Translations under genes and position numbers: made by a program
DNA from: Eutreptiella sp. 'Long Island Sound 2002'
Lineage: Eukaryota; Euglenozoa; Euglenophyceae; Eutreptiales; Eutreptiaceae
NCBI GenBank assembly: GCA_964036045.1
Contig: OZ038390.1
Span: 39,874,525 to 39,938,524 of the forward strand
Length of the DNA stretch: 64,000 nucleotides
Reading direction: 5' to 3'
Notes under the pieces: model-generated
Databases searched by the model: none
Seen by the model: only the letters and a program-made list of their open reading frames with translations
What the model was told of the DNA's origin: nothing
In this document: positions 10,393 through 19,092 of the stretch, one piece after another
Layout: the number at the start of each line of letters is the position of its first letter
How positions within the stretch are numbered: the first letter of the stretch is position 1

Positions 10393-11230
10393 TTTGACAG
10401 TTGACCAACAGCTGGAACTTGTTGTCCAGAAAGTGCCTGATAAGACTTCCCCGTTCTACGGTGCATCAGTTACATGATTCCCATAGTGGTCTGTGTCCCA
10501 TGTCACCACCATCGATGGGTATTGTTGTTCTTACTTTTATTGGTGGGTAGTCAGTAATTAGTATGCTTACGGATACTGGGGTTGACACATCATAGACGTA
10601 GAGGTTTCCCATCAGTGGTCTGCAGATTTTATCACGCACCGCCTTGTGTAGCTCGGGTAGGTCGGACTGGTCAGCCTGAATGGTGAGTTGGAGCTTGAAT
10701 GGCTCTTCGTGTTCGATGTAGGTGTCTGCAGCAGCTGTTATCTCCCTGAAATATCTCGCTATTACCCGCTGGTAGTATCCCACAATTCATTGCAAATACC
10801 CGGGGGGGGTTTCGGGACGTCGTCCCTGTGCACAAATAAGCCCAGACCAGGTGTCCACCACAACAGCAGCTCCAAATGCATCATTTCAAACTGAACGACC
10901 ATGCTCTTATGAGTATCTGCAAAAGAATGCAAAGTCCATAAAAAGTCAGTTAGTAGTTGGCTTGCCTTTACCCAAAATGTGTCACACTTGTTCAAACACA
11001 ATGGGATTCTAACGCACTCCCACGGTGTACATGGTGTTTGTGGTGTGTTTTCAGCAATCCTCTGTCCTGTTCGGCGCATGGTGTGGCGATCACCCGTATT
11101 TAGGTACGGAACAATGTTGTGGCGCCAGATTTCGACCGGCGGCAACTGTATACGTCTTTGTCCGTCATTTGCACGTGCATATGGGTTCATTGTCCATTTT
11201 TTTTTTTTAGGCTTTCTGGGGTCTTCTTTC
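10393..11230. repeat. Direct duplication of an F-box-like gene, copy A (partner 16612-17470)
   Basis: The whole F-box-like gene and its flanks recur at 16612-17470 with roughly 95% identity by eye, in the same orientation. The left boundary is near 'ccaacagctggaacttgttg' and the right boundary near 'aggctttctggggtctt'. The copies differ by point changes and small indels, including the length of a G run inside the gene. Confidence 0.85.
10466..11190 (-). pseudogene. F-box-like protein, paralogue A, frameshifted
   Basis: The ATG at 11190 opens a frame beginning MNPYARANDG. Residues about 16-47 (LPPVEIWRHNIVPYL) resemble an F-box: a hydrophobic helix, a Pro, a charged turn and a second helix. 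The frame fails at a C-run (G8 on the plus strand, near 10801), and the C-terminal domain (YYQRVIARYF to the end at 10466) continues in another frame. A further in-frame TGA sits just before that domain, where copy B has TTA. F-box proteins recruit SCF ubiquitin ligases, and several NCLDV encode many of them. That role is inferred from the family, not shown here. Confidence 0.55.
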
Positions 11231-11573
11231 TTGTTTCTTTGGTGGACGAGCATCGGCAGCAGTTCAGCCACCGGGCAATCTCCAATTTGTTGTCTCTCGC
11301 ATCAGGTGATGCTAGTAGTAGTGATGCTAGATGGTCCCATGTAGCCAGGCAATTTGCGAAGGTCCAGCTCCGAGATGGTCCAGACAGGCGCACCAGCAAA
11401 TGCTTTCAGAAATGTACAGAGTGTATCTTTCCCCCCTTGATTCCAGCCACATGCGCATTGTCTTGTATGAGTCTTGTTTGTCCTTTTCACCAGGGCCATT
11501 CTTCCAATTGGTCCACTCAATACCACCCGGATATTATATTAGGATTTGTCGAGGTTGATCGAGGTTGTCCTCG
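11231..11573. other. Remnant between duplicated blocks
   Basis: Minus-strand frames at 11302-11526 and 11187-11399 are open but overlap and are short. One contains GWNQGGKDTLCTFL, faintly like a Walker A loop. This is too weak to call a helicase fragment. No other feature. Confidence 0.3.
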
Positions 11574-12090
11574 TTGAATTCATGACACCTGCCCAAGTGG
11601 ATGCTGTCAGAGCGCATGTACGCATGTACGCATGTATTACACGGACACCACACATTGGGGCAGTGGGGTTTCCTTTGCACCAAACCCCTAGCCCTTCAAT
11701 TGCACAAAACAAACTAATTCTCGTCCCCCCACAGTAATAGAAGGACAACCAACAAAGCTATGGCGGCAGCTGGTAGCATAAAATCAGGAGGACTGCGACG
11801 TGCAGTAGCACCAGGATCAGTCTGCAATTTGTTTGTGTTGATGTGCTGGTTAGTGCCGGCGGCAGCATCAAGTATGCACTTTGCCTGCTGTGTGACACCA
11901 CCAAGGCTCAATATTGTACCCCCATTGTTGACATCGATGTTCTGGACACAGTACTGCTGTATTGTATTTGGACATTGTATGGGGTTACCGGAGTGAGCAA
12001 CTCGAGATGCTGCACAGGCGGGATATACGCAGTGTGGCTGTGGTGATATTGGGGCTGGCGTGAAATTCGTACCCGCAGCAGCTTTGCGTA
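11574..12090. repeat. Direct duplication, copy 2 (partner 8190-8745)
   Basis: This is the second copy of the duplicated end of a plus-strand ORF plus the C-terminal half of the cysteine-rich gene. Here the duplicated part is joined to the complete minus-strand gene, so this is probably the donor locus. Confidence 0.8.
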
Positions 12091-12382
12091 ATTCCTCCTG
12101 TATGCGCATAGCTCGCTCTTGATAAAAGTCAGTGGACTGGAAGCATGCACACAACACGTCGTGGTTGTTTGATGGAATCCGGCAGAGATACATCAGGCGG
12201 GATCGACACGCATCTGGTTGACTCACACACCACCTGCGACAACGCTGGTCATCAAACACGCGATTTCCAGTTGCACAGTATTTTTCCCGATACCTGTTTT
12301 CCAGATAGTCAGGATTGCCTGCTGTGTTTGACAGCCATTGGACGCAGGCATCTGACCATGGGTCTGCATCACATTGTGCCAT
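11714..12382 (-). CDS. Cysteine-rich C-terminally anchored membrane protein, poxvirus J5/A16/G9-like
   Basis: The protein has 222 residues with an ATG at 12382. It has 14 Cys spread over residues 4-169, including the RCRRWC...PDAC...C run at 47-67 and a CAC pair at 78-80. A single membrane segment lies at about 201-218, followed by a very short acidic tail (WGDEN). Size, cysteine spacing with a CxxxWC core, and tail anchor match the entry-fusion-complex family of poxviruses and its relatives in asfarviruses and other NCLDV. These are disulfide-bonded virion membrane proteins that act in membrane fusion at entry. The assignment is by pattern, not alignment. A related gene lies next to it (12576-13197) and a truncated copy at 8365-8904. 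No signal peptide, as expected for this family. Confidence 0.6.
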   Translation of the reverse strand: MAQCDADPWSDACVQWLSNTAGNPDYLENRYREKYCATGNRVFDDQRCRRWCVSQPDACRSRLMYLCRIPSNNHDVLCACFQSTDFYQERAMRIQEELRKAAAGTNFTPAPISPQPHCVYPACAASRVAHSGNPIQCPNTIQQYCVQNIDVNNGGTILSLGGVTQQAKCILDAAAGTNQHINTNKLQTDPGATARRSPPDFMLPAAAIALLVVLLLLWGDEN

Positions 12383-12575
12383 ATTTCATACCACCCTCAA
12401 TCAATTCTTTACTACTTTCATTAAGCGAAGGTTTGGCGAAATTTTGTTGCGGTGGGTAGTAGGTAACCTACCTGCTCTCCAGACGGACACAGGGTGTGTG
12501 TTTGATGAGGTTCTGTGGCTGCTGCTGCATTCTGTCAGGATGTGATCCTCAGGTTCAGGTCCTTGACATGGTCAG

Positions 12576-13197
12576 TTACAGGATGGCGAGGAGAGCCACG
12601 AGCACGGCACTGATAGGCAGCAGCATCGACGTAGGATGTGGGGTTGATGAACCGTGATTTGGGGAGTTGTTGTTGTTGCGACGTTCACAGTTTATATAGC
12701 ATTCAGCTGATGCATCGTTCTGAACATTCTGAATACATTCTGGATGCACGTAGTCATCACACGCACCAGCACTGCGCTGTATCAGTGTGGTTGCACATTT
12801 TGGGTACACGCAATGGGGACGATCCGCCGAGACATGCTGAACCGACCGTCCTGTGCTGTCAGCAACTTGTTGTGCATGCTTGTAATAAATCTCGGCAGCA
12901 TAAAAACACGGGCACAGCTTTCTGGAGAAGGAGGTTGGCCTGTAATATGCGATCGGACATTCACGCTCAAGCAGTGGTTCGCACGCAATGGGGTGAGACA
13001 CACACCAACTATAGCATGCCCTGTCAGATAAAGCGGTACTGCCCTGCTCACACATATATGACACGTCTACTTTCCTCTTTTCTGTTGAGATATGACAGAC
13101 ACGGAAAAAAAATGAACCGATTGGAGCGTTTTCCGGAAACATTCTATCTATACACCACCAGGCCGGATACCCACTGCATTGTTCAGTGTCGACTCAT
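12576..13197 (-). pseudogene. Cysteine-rich membrane protein, J5/A16/G9-like, paralogue 2, N-terminal frameshift
   Basis: The main open frame (12576-13142, 188 residues) contains the same signature as its neighbour: DRACYSWC followed by P, C and C, then a CPCF motif, a YxxHAQQ helix, PHCVYPKC, further Cys residues and a C-terminal hydrophobic anchor (about 172-188) with no tail. Upstream of the first ATG the frame still encodes Cys residues that align with the neighbour's N-terminus. An ATG at 13197 is out of frame by one base, so a single indel close to the start probably broke the gene. The two paralogues are adjacent and in the same orientation, suggesting tandem divergence in the viral ancestor. 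Confidence 0.55.
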
Positions 13198-13257
13198 GTA
13201 AAATCTCAAACCTCATGAAAAATCACAAAAAGAAAATACAAAAATATTACAAAAAGG
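13198..13257. promoter_or_regulatory. Short AT-rich divergent intergenic region
   Basis: Sixty bases separate two divergent start codons. The sequence is strongly A-rich towards the plus-strand gene (AAAATACAAAAATATTAC, then AAAAAGG before ATG). Short AT-rich leaders of this kind also precede the genes starting at 7881, 10172 and 14026 and are typical of NCLDV promoters. No specific motif can be assigned. Confidence 0.4.
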
Positions 13258-13854
13258 ATGAGCAAGGTGGGCATCATTGTGCTACTCCTGGCCATTGGTG
13301 CCCTCAGCTACTATTACGTGCGACATGGTTCATTACCCTCCATGCCAGAATTTCTGAAGCAACGACGTTTGGACAACGACGTGGTTGAACATGCATCCCC
13401 ACCAACAGCTGCGCCCACCGCCTATGAGCAACCGTCCCCTGAATCGGTAGCTTATTCCGTCCCCGATGCCGTTGCATCGGATGATGTTGGAGCTTGGCGC
13501 CACTATCCGAATACCGACCATTTTGGCAACGACATTGAACACCTACCACAGTTTGCCGGCAATGTGCTTGAGCTACAAGGGCGTTGCCGCCCAAATCCTG
13601 ATTGCACGGCATTCAACACCGCAGGATACCTCAAATACCTCACTGTGCAGAGGCTGACAAAGGCTGATGGCATTGATTTTTTTTCAAAGATAGGGCATTG
13701 GGTACCCGGAGAATCACATACGCCAGCAGTGCATGTCCAACCCTCAAGTACGGATACAACACCAGGCGACGGTATCAATGATGTCATGGTTTTTGGTGCA
13801 GAAGGTGGCCATATTTGGGTCGACGGCTCAGGAATACAAAACTTGATGCATTAG
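13258..13854 (+). CDS. Membrane-anchored PAN/Apple-like protein
   Basis: The protein has 198 residues; the ATG at 13258 follows an A-rich leader. Residues 4-22 form an N-terminal membrane anchor or signal anchor, followed by a Pro/Ser/Thr-rich stalk (about 45-75). Residues about 80-130 resemble a PAN/Apple fold: W...Y...DHFGNDI, a hydrophobic helix, C110, C116, then TAFNTAGYLKYL. This compares with the family's D-x-x-GNDI...C...C...F pattern. Such domains bind proteins or carbohydrates and are expanded in some giant viruses. The end of the ORF (IQNLMH) resembles a decayed fragment at 16580-16600. The family assignment is moderate, as only two of the usual Cys are evident. Confidence 0.55.
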   Translation: MSKVGIIVLLLAIGALSYYYVRHGSLPSMPEFLKQRRLDNDVVEHASPPTAAPTAYEQPSPESVAYSVPDAVASDDVGAWRHYPNTDHFGNDIEHLPQFAGNVLELQGRCRPNPDCTAFNTAGYLKYLTVQRLTKADGIDFFSKIGHWVPGESHTPAVHVQPSSTDTTPGDGINDVMVFGAEGGHIWVDGSGIQNLMH

Positions 13855-13856
13855 AA

Positions 13857-14057
13857 TTAGGATTTAATGGCATCTATATGATCTTCATCAGGTCTTGATT
13901 CTCCTACATGTAGCGACAGTGTGATATAGTGATCCATGCCATGAACATACCACACAGGGAAGAATTCCACAACCTTTGGTCGCGTCGACCACTGATACGC
14001 GATGTAAAGATAAAAAACATAAAAAATGACTGCAATTGTGCAGCACACGTGGGTCAA
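13857..14057 (-). CDS. Possible small membrane protein
   Basis: A frame of 66 codons with one N-terminal hydrophobic segment (IAVIFYVFYLYIAY) and a soluble tail of natural composition. The only upstream start is a TTG, with an ATA just before it where an ATG may once have been. It converges on 13258-13854 with a 2-bp gap and overlaps the start of the next plus-strand gene by 32 bp. It could be real but decayed, or a chance frame. Confidence 0.3.
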   Translation of the reverse strand: MTHVCCTIAVIFYVFYLYIAYQWSTRPKVVEFFPVWYVHGMDHYITLSLHVGESRPDEDHIDAIKS

Positions 14058-14604
14058 TATTGTCTATAATGTAATGATTCAGCAACAGCAGGACAGCAGA
14101 GCACGCGACATTGGCGCCAGTGTAAGAATTGATTTTTGGCGTAGTCGACATGGGCCAGACTGGAGTTCCATGTATCTAACCGTGAAATTCACAACATCAA
14201 CATCAGGGGTACTACTGTCAGCCATCAGGCATCCCACATCAGCAGTGAGTCCCTTTAATATCCGCTCTAACCCGAAGAAGTGGGGTTCCCCAATAGCCGA
14301 AATCAACACAGTGGATATTGGTGAACTATCAGCCTTTGTGGAAAGCCATGGTGCACACCCAAAGATACCATCTGCCACACTACACGTCATGGCGGTTAGT
14401 GATGGGGGACTGCATAATACACGCACACTCGAGTTGACGAGAACAATCCTTGCCAGACTGACACCAGAGAGGTTTGGATGGGATGTTGAATTGCAAACTT
14501 TTCGTTATGACATTTGGGATGATGACTACATAAGTACTCATAATGTAGATGGCATTGCAGAACACCAATCTCGTACGTTTAATCGTTTGAGCCAAATTAC
14601 ATGA
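14026..14604 (+). CDS. Unknown protein, virus-like block
   Basis: An intact frame of 192 codons. The ATG at 14026 follows an A-rich leader; an internal ATG at 14074, before a QQQQ run, is an alternative start. The composition is that of a globular protein with alternating beta-like stretches (SSMYLTVKFTTST, ATLHVMAVSDGG) and no membrane segment or recognised motif. Its stop codon overlaps the next start (ATGA arrangement), so the two plus-strand genes are probably linked. Function unknown. Confidence 0.55.
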   Translation: MTAIVQHTWVNIVYNVMIQQQQDSRARDIGASVRIDFWRSRHGPDWSSMYLTVKFTTSTSGVLLSAIRHPTSAVSPFNIRSNPKKWGSPIAEINTVDIGELSAFVESHGAHPKIPSATLHVMAVSDGGLHNTRTLELTRTILARLTPERFGWDVELQTFRYDIWDDDYISTHNVDGIAEHQSRTFNRLSQIT

Positions 14605-14816
14605 TGTCTCATCTGCCGAGTTTGAAAGTGTTGTTGGTGCGACCAACCAGTAGTTGGGAGGAGGATGTATGGGAGATGGGCAACGACAATGTCGTGGACC
14701 TGGTACGAAGGGTTGGCACTATGGCACACGACATTGCACGGTTCATACGCCCCCAACAGAGTATCTACAACTTATCTCATATTCCCAGTAGTATACGGGA
14801 CAGATATGGGCTTTAA
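14601..14816 (+). CDS. Small unknown protein overlapping the preceding gene
   Basis: A frame of 71 codons. The ATG overlaps the previous stop by four bases. It has a basic/hydrophobic N-terminal segment (LPSLKVLLVRP) followed by a helical, charged middle (DNVVDLVRRVGTMAHDIARF). Composition and tight coupling suggest a real gene. No family recognised. Confidence 0.4.
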   Translation: MMSHLPSLKVLLVRPTSSWEEDVWEMGNDNVVDLVRRVGTMAHDIARFIRPQQSIYNLSHIPSSIRDRYGL

Positions 14817-14862
14817 ATTTGAACGCCTCATCATTTAGCACCTTTGGCAGCCAGTCAGCGAA

Positions 14863-15132
14863 ATGCAGACCCTTGCCACCCTTGCCGCCCTTGCCACTGG
14901 CGTTCTCGGTTCACTTTACTGTCTGGTACTTTACAGTACAGTACTTTAGTTGGGAAGCTGTTGCACTGCGGACATATTAACCGGGCTCGTTCTCATCGCG
15001 GGCGGTGTGGTGGTCTGGTTGCTGGTCCGGATGACAAGTATGGATGACGATCTTGGCTGGTACATGCATGTGATCCAGCTGCCTTTCTGGTCGCTGTTGG
15101 TGCCCTTTGTGCCTTGGGCTGAGGCCATGTAG
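14863..15132 (+). pseudogene. Small multi-pass membrane protein split by one amber codon
   Basis: The ATG at 14863 opens a 28-codon frame that is almost entirely hydrophobic (LATLAALATGVLGSLYCLVL). It stops at TAG 14947-14949 and then continues in the same frame to 15132 with two more hydrophobic segments (LTGLVLIAGGVVVWLLV and VIQLPFWSLLVPFVPW). Read through, this would be about 89 residues with three membrane segments. The simplest reading is one nonsense mutation in a small viral membrane protein. Confidence 0.5.
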
Positions 15133-15164
15133 GGGATTGTACGTGACTGCCACTCGTTAGTTGC

Positions 15165-15440
15165 CCGTCATCTGCCTGTCTGTAATTGATGGTTGCTGGT
15201 ATAAATGATGCATCCCGGCCTGAACGTGCATGTGTTTCACCTGCCTGTCTCTAATTGATGGTTGCTGGTATGGATGATGCGTCCCGGCCTGAACGTGCAT
15301 GTGTTTCACCTGCCTGTCTGTAATTGATGGTTGCTGGTATGGATGATGCGACCCGGCCTGAACGTGCATGTGTTTCACCTGCCTGTGTGTAATTGATGGT
15401 TGCTGGTATGAACGATGCGGCCGGGCCTGAACGTGCATCT
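15165..15440 (-). repeat. 69-bp in-frame tandem repeat (four copies)
   Basis: The phrase 'ggttgctggtat' recurs at 15191, 15260, 15329 and 15398, exactly 69 bp apart, within otherwise near-identical units. Because 69 is a multiple of three, the array keeps the minus-strand reading frame and encodes 23-residue repeats. Confidence 0.9.
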
Positions 15441-15688
15441 GTGTGTTTGTGTATGGATGATCCGTCAAGGGTTGGAGGTCCTGCGTACGGTTTTGGTGCT
15501 GGTGCTGACCGTCGCCGGGTCTGACTTTTGCCGTATGCACCGGTGGCCCAGGTCCGGTACAGTTCGTTGCAACGTTCCGTCTCTGTCCAACAGTCCTCCG
15601 CCGGTCTCGCTTGTGCTTCACAAACCTTGTACACGCCGCTCCAACAGGAACCTCCATCGGTGAGAAATTTATTGCAATCCTTGCTCAT
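15251..15688 (-). CDS. Twin-CX9C domain protein with a C-terminal 23-residue repeat tail
   Basis: An ATG at 15688 opens 145 codons. The N-terminus has Cys at residues 5, 15, 23, 33 and 40, i.e. C-x9-C then C-x9-C, the spacing of CHCH-type proteins that form disulfide-linked helical hairpins. The loop between the pairs is short (7 residues). A basic linker follows (SQTRRRSAPAPKP), then 23-residue repeats centred on ARSG...SSIPATINYxQAGET. The frame ends at a TAG where the other repeat copies have TAC, so the original protein was probably one repeat longer. Known twin-CX9C proteins work in the mitochondrial intermembrane space or as redox partners. A role here is not inferable. Confidence 0.45.
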   Translation of the reverse strand: MSKDCNKFLTDGGSCWSGVYKVCEAQARPAEDCWTETERCNELYRTWATGAYGKSQTRRRSAPAPKPYAGPPTLDGSSIHKHTDARSGPAASFIPATINYTQAGETHARSGRVASSIPATINYRQAGETHARSGRDASSIPATIN

Positions 15689-15689
15689 G

Positions 15690-16611
15690 TTGTTGTCCAG
15701 TACACTTTATTGACTACACGGACCATGACATTGAAAAAGAAATGTGCAGTGTGGTGCATGATTTGTTTCAGGAGTTGGTGTAAGATACGTACGGTGCACG
15801 ATACGTACGACACTGCAGGTTCGGACTTTATCTTTTATAGACGGAACATTCGTACCACTCGCAGGCTTATTGTCAAAAAGGCATAAAACTATGTCGATAT
15901 CAAGAGGAAAAACGTTGTGCAGCGTGGTGCATGAAACCACTCAGCATGATTTGTTTCAGGAGTTGGGCCCAAAGGTATGACACCAGTGCCAAGCCTCCCT
16001 TATGGCCTCTGCTTTGCGGCAATATATCGGTGATATGTGGCATTTTTGGTACTGGTCTGGGTAACGGGAAGAAGGGTGGTACACTACCACCACCAGTGTC
16101 GTCGTCATCGTCTTCCTTGAATACGACGACGTACATCTCGGAGAGTGTACTTTTGTGGGATGCTGTTGTCAATGACGCACAACATGCGTAGGGTGGTCCC
16201 CAGGTTGCGTTCATCGTCCACTCGTTCCACCAGTATGATCTGCGTGATGCCACCTCGGTCTGAATGTGGGTGATGGCGTTTGCTGCACCATTGTGTGATG
16301 GGAGAGATCAAATCCTGGGAGGACGAAGACGGAAGCAGTCCAACCCATGCCACACATACATACCACCGTCACCCGACCTGCGAGCAAGGGAAACACACCC
16401 CTCCACGAGACACGGTGGCGCAAAACACGTAAAAGGGCATTATAATATCACAGAGAGTGAGGCGGTGGGTGTCATCGCCGAAAAAGCCAGTGATTGGTGG
16501 GGAAGTGGTGGTCGGGTCACAACCGCGGGTCAGATGATGACAGGTGCACGAAGCATTGGGTGTGCCAGTCGCCCAGCCATACAAAACTGGATGCATTAGA
16601 ACCAAAAACAC
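15690..16611. other. Decayed coding stretch
   Basis: Minus-strand frames at 16105-16353 and 15900-16253 overlap and look like one gene broken by a frameshift. The first contains protein-like VERVDDERNLGTTLRMLCVI; the second an acidic run (FKEDDDDD) and a Pro-rich stretch. A 21-bp phrase 'catgatttgtttcaggagtt' occurs at about 15758 and 15948. A plus-strand frame at 16264-16599 ends like the PAN-like gene (IQNWMH). None is intact enough to call. Confidence 0.3.
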
Positions 16612-17470
16612 CCTGGTGAAGTAAACCAACAACTGGAACTTGTTGTCCATAAGACTTCCCCGTTATACGGTGCATGATTCCCATTGTGGTCTGTATCGCA
16701 TGTCACCACCATCGATGGGTATTGTTGTTCTTGCTTTTATTGGTGGGTAGTCAGTAATTGGTATGCTTACGGAAACTGGGGTTGACACGTCATAGACGTA
16801 GAGGTTTCCCATCAGTGATTGTGGTCTGCAGATTTTATCACGCACCGCCTTGTGTAGCTCGGGTAGGTCGGATTCGTCAGCCTGAATGGTGAGTTGGAGC
16901 TTGAATGGCTCTTCGTGTTCGATGTAGCTGTCTGCAGCAGCTGTTATCTCCCTGAAATATCTCGCTACTACCCGCTGGTAGTATCCCACAATTAATTGCA
17001 AATAACGGGGGGGGGGGTTTCGGGACGTCGTCCCTGTACACAAATAAGCCCAGACCAGGTGTCCACCACAACAGCAGCTCCAAATCCATCATTTCAAACT
17101 GAACGACCATGCTCTTATGAGTATCTGCCAAAGAATGCAAAGTCCATAAAAAGTCAGTTAGTAGTTGGCTTGCCTTCACCCAAAATGTGTCACACTTGTT
17201 CAAACACAATGGGATTCTAACGCACTCCCACGGTGTACATGGTGTTTGTGGTGTGTTTCCAGCAATCCTCTGTCCTGTTCGGCGCATGGTGTGGCTATCA
17301 CCCGTATTTAGGTACGGAACAATGTTGTGGCGCCAGATTTCGACCGGCGGCAACTGTATACGTCTTTGTCCGTCATTTGCACGTGCATGTGGGTTCATTG
17401 TCACACAGACTGTTTATCACTATTGTTCACGAATCATTCACACATCCATTTTTTTCTTTGAGGCTTTCTG
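16612..17470. repeat. Direct duplication of an F-box-like gene, copy B (partner 10393-11230)
   Basis: Second copy of the F-box-like gene with flanks. The G run is 11 long here against 8 in copy A. Downstream sequences differ, so the duplicated block ends near 17470. Confidence 0.85.
16663..17398 (-). pseudogene. F-box-like protein, paralogue B, frameshifted
   Basis: The ATG at 17398 (MNPHARANDG...) gives the same N-terminal F-box-like segment as copy A. The central part (WVKASQLLTDFLWTLHS, LLLWWTPGLGLFVYRDDVPK) is conserved. At a C-run (G11 on the plus strand, about 17007-17017) the frame is off by one base; the C-terminal domain (YYQRVVARYF, then QLTIQADESDLPELHK and VYDVSTPVSVSIPIT) is intact from there to 16663. 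Copy B lacks the extra TGA seen in copy A. A homopolymer sequencing error cannot be excluded as the cause of the shift. Confidence 0.55.
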
Positions 17471-17561
17471 GAGTCTTGGAGCGGTGTATTGCTGTGGGTG
17501 TTTGTCCTATCAGGCCTGGAGGCATCACTGGCTGCGCACACCCCACCGGGGACCAAACTGA

Positions 17562-17741
17562 TACGTAAACAGAGCCCAAGGGACGAAACACTGCAACGAT
17601 GCAAACGATGCCCTGCGTCGCATGCTTTTGAGTAGCAGCATCTACACTGATGCCCACGTCACCCGGATGTTCGCCAGGCTTGGCATACCCTCGTGGGTAC
17701 CACAGGCGCTGGCCATGAGCACCACCACCACCCTAACCTAA
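17562..17741 (+). pseudogene. C-terminal gene fragment
   Basis: A 59-codon stretch follows a stop and ends at TAA 17739-17741. Its second half (DALRRMLLSSSIYTDAHV, then FARLGIPSWVPQAL) has the composition of a folded protein. No upstream frame extends it. It sits just downstream of the duplicated F-box block, as if truncated by that duplication. No family recognised. Confidence 0.25.
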
Positions 17742-17771
17742 CCTACCCTGAACTGTACGGATCTAGAGATG

Positions 17772-18854
17772 TTAATATGGGGCAAATCGGGAACCTTTTG
17801 GGCTTTTCCAGTCATTTCTCATATTCCAAAGGAAATTCATAAATCGGAAGGCTATATTACAGCAATCCTTGGTTGGACACTGCTGCCCTTCACCACAGTT
17901 ATTTGGGTGTGTCAATAGTTGGCCGTTTCTGAGCGCAGCTATGTTCGGAAATCTTTTTGTATAGATGTCTAATACCCTCTGCGGCCACGTTTCCTCCTCC
18001 TCCAAATCAAACACATGACCATTGTTCTGAAATTCTGTCTCTATAGCCAATAGCTTCTCCCAAAGATTTCGGAATTTTTCCTGACGGTTCGGATCATTTA
18101 GACGCTCATTTAGACAATACCGACCCTCGTTCGGACATTGTTGACGCCAGTCACTGCTGGGCTCAGCCCTGGTGCCGCTACGGGAAGCGCCACTGGGCTC
18201 AGTTCTGGTGCCGCTACTGAAGGCGCCACTGGGCTCAGCTCTGGTGCCGCTACTGGAGGCGCCACTGGGCTCAGCTCTGGTGCCGCTACTGGAGGCGCCA
18301 CTGGGCTCAGCTCTGGTGCCGCTACTGGAGGCGCCACTGGGCTCAGCTCTGGCGCTGCCACTGGGCTCAGCTGGTTCTTCTGCATCCAAGGACCATTCTT
18401 GGTCACCCTTGGACCACAATCTTGAGATTGCTAACATTTGGCTTTGCCGTGCGATCGTGTTGAGTATGGATTGGAGGTAGTCTGCCCAATGTTGCCCACC
18501 TGGACGGAAATGGCTATCAATACCCAAATTACCTAGCAATAATACATTAATCCTGCGTACCGCACTCAAGATGAATACAGATATGCATTGTTCATGTCTG
18601 GCCACATGGAAAATGATGTTTTTCGACCCCAATGTCACAAATTCGGTATTCATTGTTAAGATATCGTGAGATGGTAGCTTATCAGCTCTCCGAACGATAT
18701 CCGCTAGGACCTCATGAATATCGTGCAGCAATGCTAGATCCTTCTCACTATGATGTGCATGTGGGTCGAAGTACGTACCATCATCGCCCAAAATTAGCGT
18801 GCCTGCCTGCCTGCTTTCGTACCAAGATGTCAGAAACCGGACCGAAACCTGCAT
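17772..18854 (-). CDS. Unknown protein with 12-residue AEPSGASSSGTR repeats
   Basis: An intact frame of 360 codons with an ATG at 18854. A globular N-terminal domain (about 1-160) is followed by about six tandem copies of the 12-residue unit AEPSGASSSGTR (about 163-235), and then a C-terminal domain with paired cysteines (CPNEGRYC; CGEGQQCPTKDCC) ending in a basic tail. The layout suggests two structured domains joined by a flexible Ser/Gly linker. No membrane segment or known family. The repeat length probably varies between viral relatives. Confidence 0.65.
   Translation of the reverse strand: MQVSVRFLTSWYESRQAGTLILGDDGTYFDPHAHHSEKDLALLHDIHEVLADIVRRADKLPSHDILTMNTEFVTLGSKNIIFHVARHEQCISVFILSAVRRINVLLLGNLGIDSHFRPGGQHWADYLQSILNTIARQSQMLAISRLWSKGDQEWSLDAEEPAEPSGSARAEPSGASSSGTRAEPSGASSSGTRAEPSGASSSGTRAEPSGAFSSGTRTEPSGASRSGTRAEPSSDWRQQCPNEGRYCLNERLNDPNRQEKFRNLWEKLLAIETEFQNNGHVFDLEEEETWPQRVLDIYTKRFPNIAALRNGQLLTHPNNCGEGQQCPTKDCCNIAFRFMNFLWNMRNDWKSPKGSRFAPY
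18154..18372 (-). repeat. 36-bp in-frame tandem repeat
   Basis: 'actgggctcag' recurs at 18192, 18228, 18264, 18300 and 18336, exactly 36 bp apart, with a diverged unit on either side. It encodes the 12-residue linker repeats of the enclosing gene. Confidence 0.9.
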
Positions 18855-18948
18855 TGCGCCGACCTTTATTTATGTAAGGGTATGTATGTATTTCAGACAT
18901 TGGCACGAAGAACGTTCGATCGGGCTGTCGCCAAATTGTCAAACCACT

Positions 18949-18975
18949 CACCCAAACCCAAACCCAAACCCAGGC
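18949..18975. repeat. Telomere-like (CCCAAA)n tract
   Basis: Three to four consecutive CCAAAC units lie in the gap between two minus-strand genes. Similar CCTAA-type tracts occur in other gaps of the virus-like block (17731-17743, 21083-21103, 23516-23526). Confidence 0.6.
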
Positions 18976-19092
18976 AGTCCTGTCACACAATCGGGCATTT
19001 TTTTATGTATGTTTGCGTGGTTACAACCGGGTGACGCTCCCACTCATCCTTTTTGATTTTACCGCACCAGGTTGTATTCCTAACCGTTCCTT

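Noticed and set aside
11302-11526. Possible SF3/D5 helicase Walker A fragment (GWNQGGKDTL)
   Set aside because: Only the loop is faintly similar. No Walker B or downstream motif is present and the frame is short, so the match may be chance.
15165-15440. CRISPR-like array
   Set aside because: Units are contiguous 69-bp tandem copies in coding phase with no unique spacers, in a eukaryotic context.
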